The position numbers and the translations under genes were made by a program. The notes beneath the pieces were generated by a model. The model did no database searches, was not told the origin of the DNA, and worked only from the letters and a program-made list of their open reading frames with translations. A stretch of 6,523 nt of DNA from Bacteroidota bacterium (lineage in GTDB: Bacteria; Bacteroidota; Bacteroidia; Sphingobacteriales; Sphingobacteriaceae), in the NCBI GenBank assembly GCA_025355225.1, contig JANYAB010000260.1, positions 1 through 6,523 on the forward strand, written 5' to 3'. Positions within the stretch are counted from its first letter, which is position 1; each line of letters opens with the position of its first letter. Positions 6,206 through 6,523 of this stretch are shown in pieces.

Positions 6206-6523
6206 ATGAATATCAACGTATATACTGAATCGACACCTAACCCGGCAACCATGAAGTTCATTGTGAACAAGTTGCTGATAAATGGCAGTGTTGATTATGC
6301 TACGAAGGAAAGCGCTGAGAAGTCTCCTTTTGCAAAGGAACTCTATAAATTTTCATTTGTGAACGGTGTTTTCTTCGCCAGTAATTTTGTTACGGTAACC
6401 AAAACCGAAGGCAGTGATTGGGAAGATATTGAGGCTATATTGAAAGAATTTGTAAAAGGCGCTGTTGAGTCTGAATTAAAAGTTCAGATGGAAGAGCAGG
6501 CTGAAGTGAATTTTGAAGGCTCG
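6206..6523 (+). CDS. Nfu/NifU N-terminal-domain protein, 3' part beyond the window
   Basis: This is a likely iron-sulfur cluster scaffold or carrier protein of the Nfu type. The frame opens at the ATG at 6206 and is still open at the window edge after 106 codons. The visible part matches the Nfu N-terminal domain: an early ESTPNPATMKF motif (residues 8-18), then LYKFSFVNGVFFASNFVTVTK, WEDIEAILKEFVKGAVES, and an acidic linker. In the family this domain precedes a NifU C-terminal domain whose CxxC pair binds the [4Fe-4S] cluster. That part would lie past the right edge, so cluster binding cannot be confirmed here. The start is supported by the motif position and by a TAACTTTG element 22 nt upstream. 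It is co-directional with purB but separated by 162 nt and has its own promoter-like element, so it is probably an independent unit. Confidence 0.9.
   Translation, partial: MNINVYTESTPNPATMKFIVNKLLINGSVDYATKESAEKSPFAKELYKFSFVNGVFFASNFVTVTKTEGSDWEDIEAILKEFVKGAVESELKVQMEEQAEVNFEGS

Overview
The window reads as ordinary chromosomal DNA of a Bacteroidota bacterium, most likely a Sphingobacteriaceae member of the Pedobacter/Mucilaginibacter kind. That placement is an inference. It rests on three things: Bacteroidota-type promoter elements (TAnnTTTG at -7, and in one case TTTG at -33 with a 19-nt spacer), A/T-rich leaders with little Shine-Dalgarno signal, and the style of the efflux and Nfu proteins. 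No tRNA, rRNA, CRISPR array, insertion sequence or phage gene was seen. No intergenic stretch exceeds about 210 bases.

The left two thirds (1-4493, minus strand) is a complete-looking multidrug-type efflux locus. Read in its own direction, the order is a TetR/AcrR-family regulator (4493-3876), a TolC-like outer-membrane channel (3773-2418), a lipoprotein membrane-fusion protein (2384-1275), and the first 417 codons of an RND inner-membrane pump (1253 to the window edge). The gaps are 102, 33 and 21 nt. The three structural genes would build one tripartite pump spanning both membranes. The regulator has a well-formed promoter whose -7 element and start codon are covered by a palindrome, which suggests it represses itself. 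A related but differently spaced palindrome lies in the gap before the channel gene and may be the control point for the pump genes.

The right third (plus strand) is housekeeping. It holds purB (4700-6043), an E. coli-type adenylosuccinate lyase with all recognisable active-site motifs, and then the start of an Nfu/NifU N-terminal-domain protein (6206 to the window edge) probably involved in iron-sulfur cluster delivery. Each has a TAnnTTTG element shortly before its start codon. The two intergenic regions flanking purB share a family of about seven degenerate 11-bp repeats (consensus ATGTGCAG[AG]T), in both orientations, that the genes do not explain.

I did not find a previously undescribed system. 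The points most worth a second look are the regulator's operator architecture, the second palindrome before the pump genes, and the small repeat family around purB.
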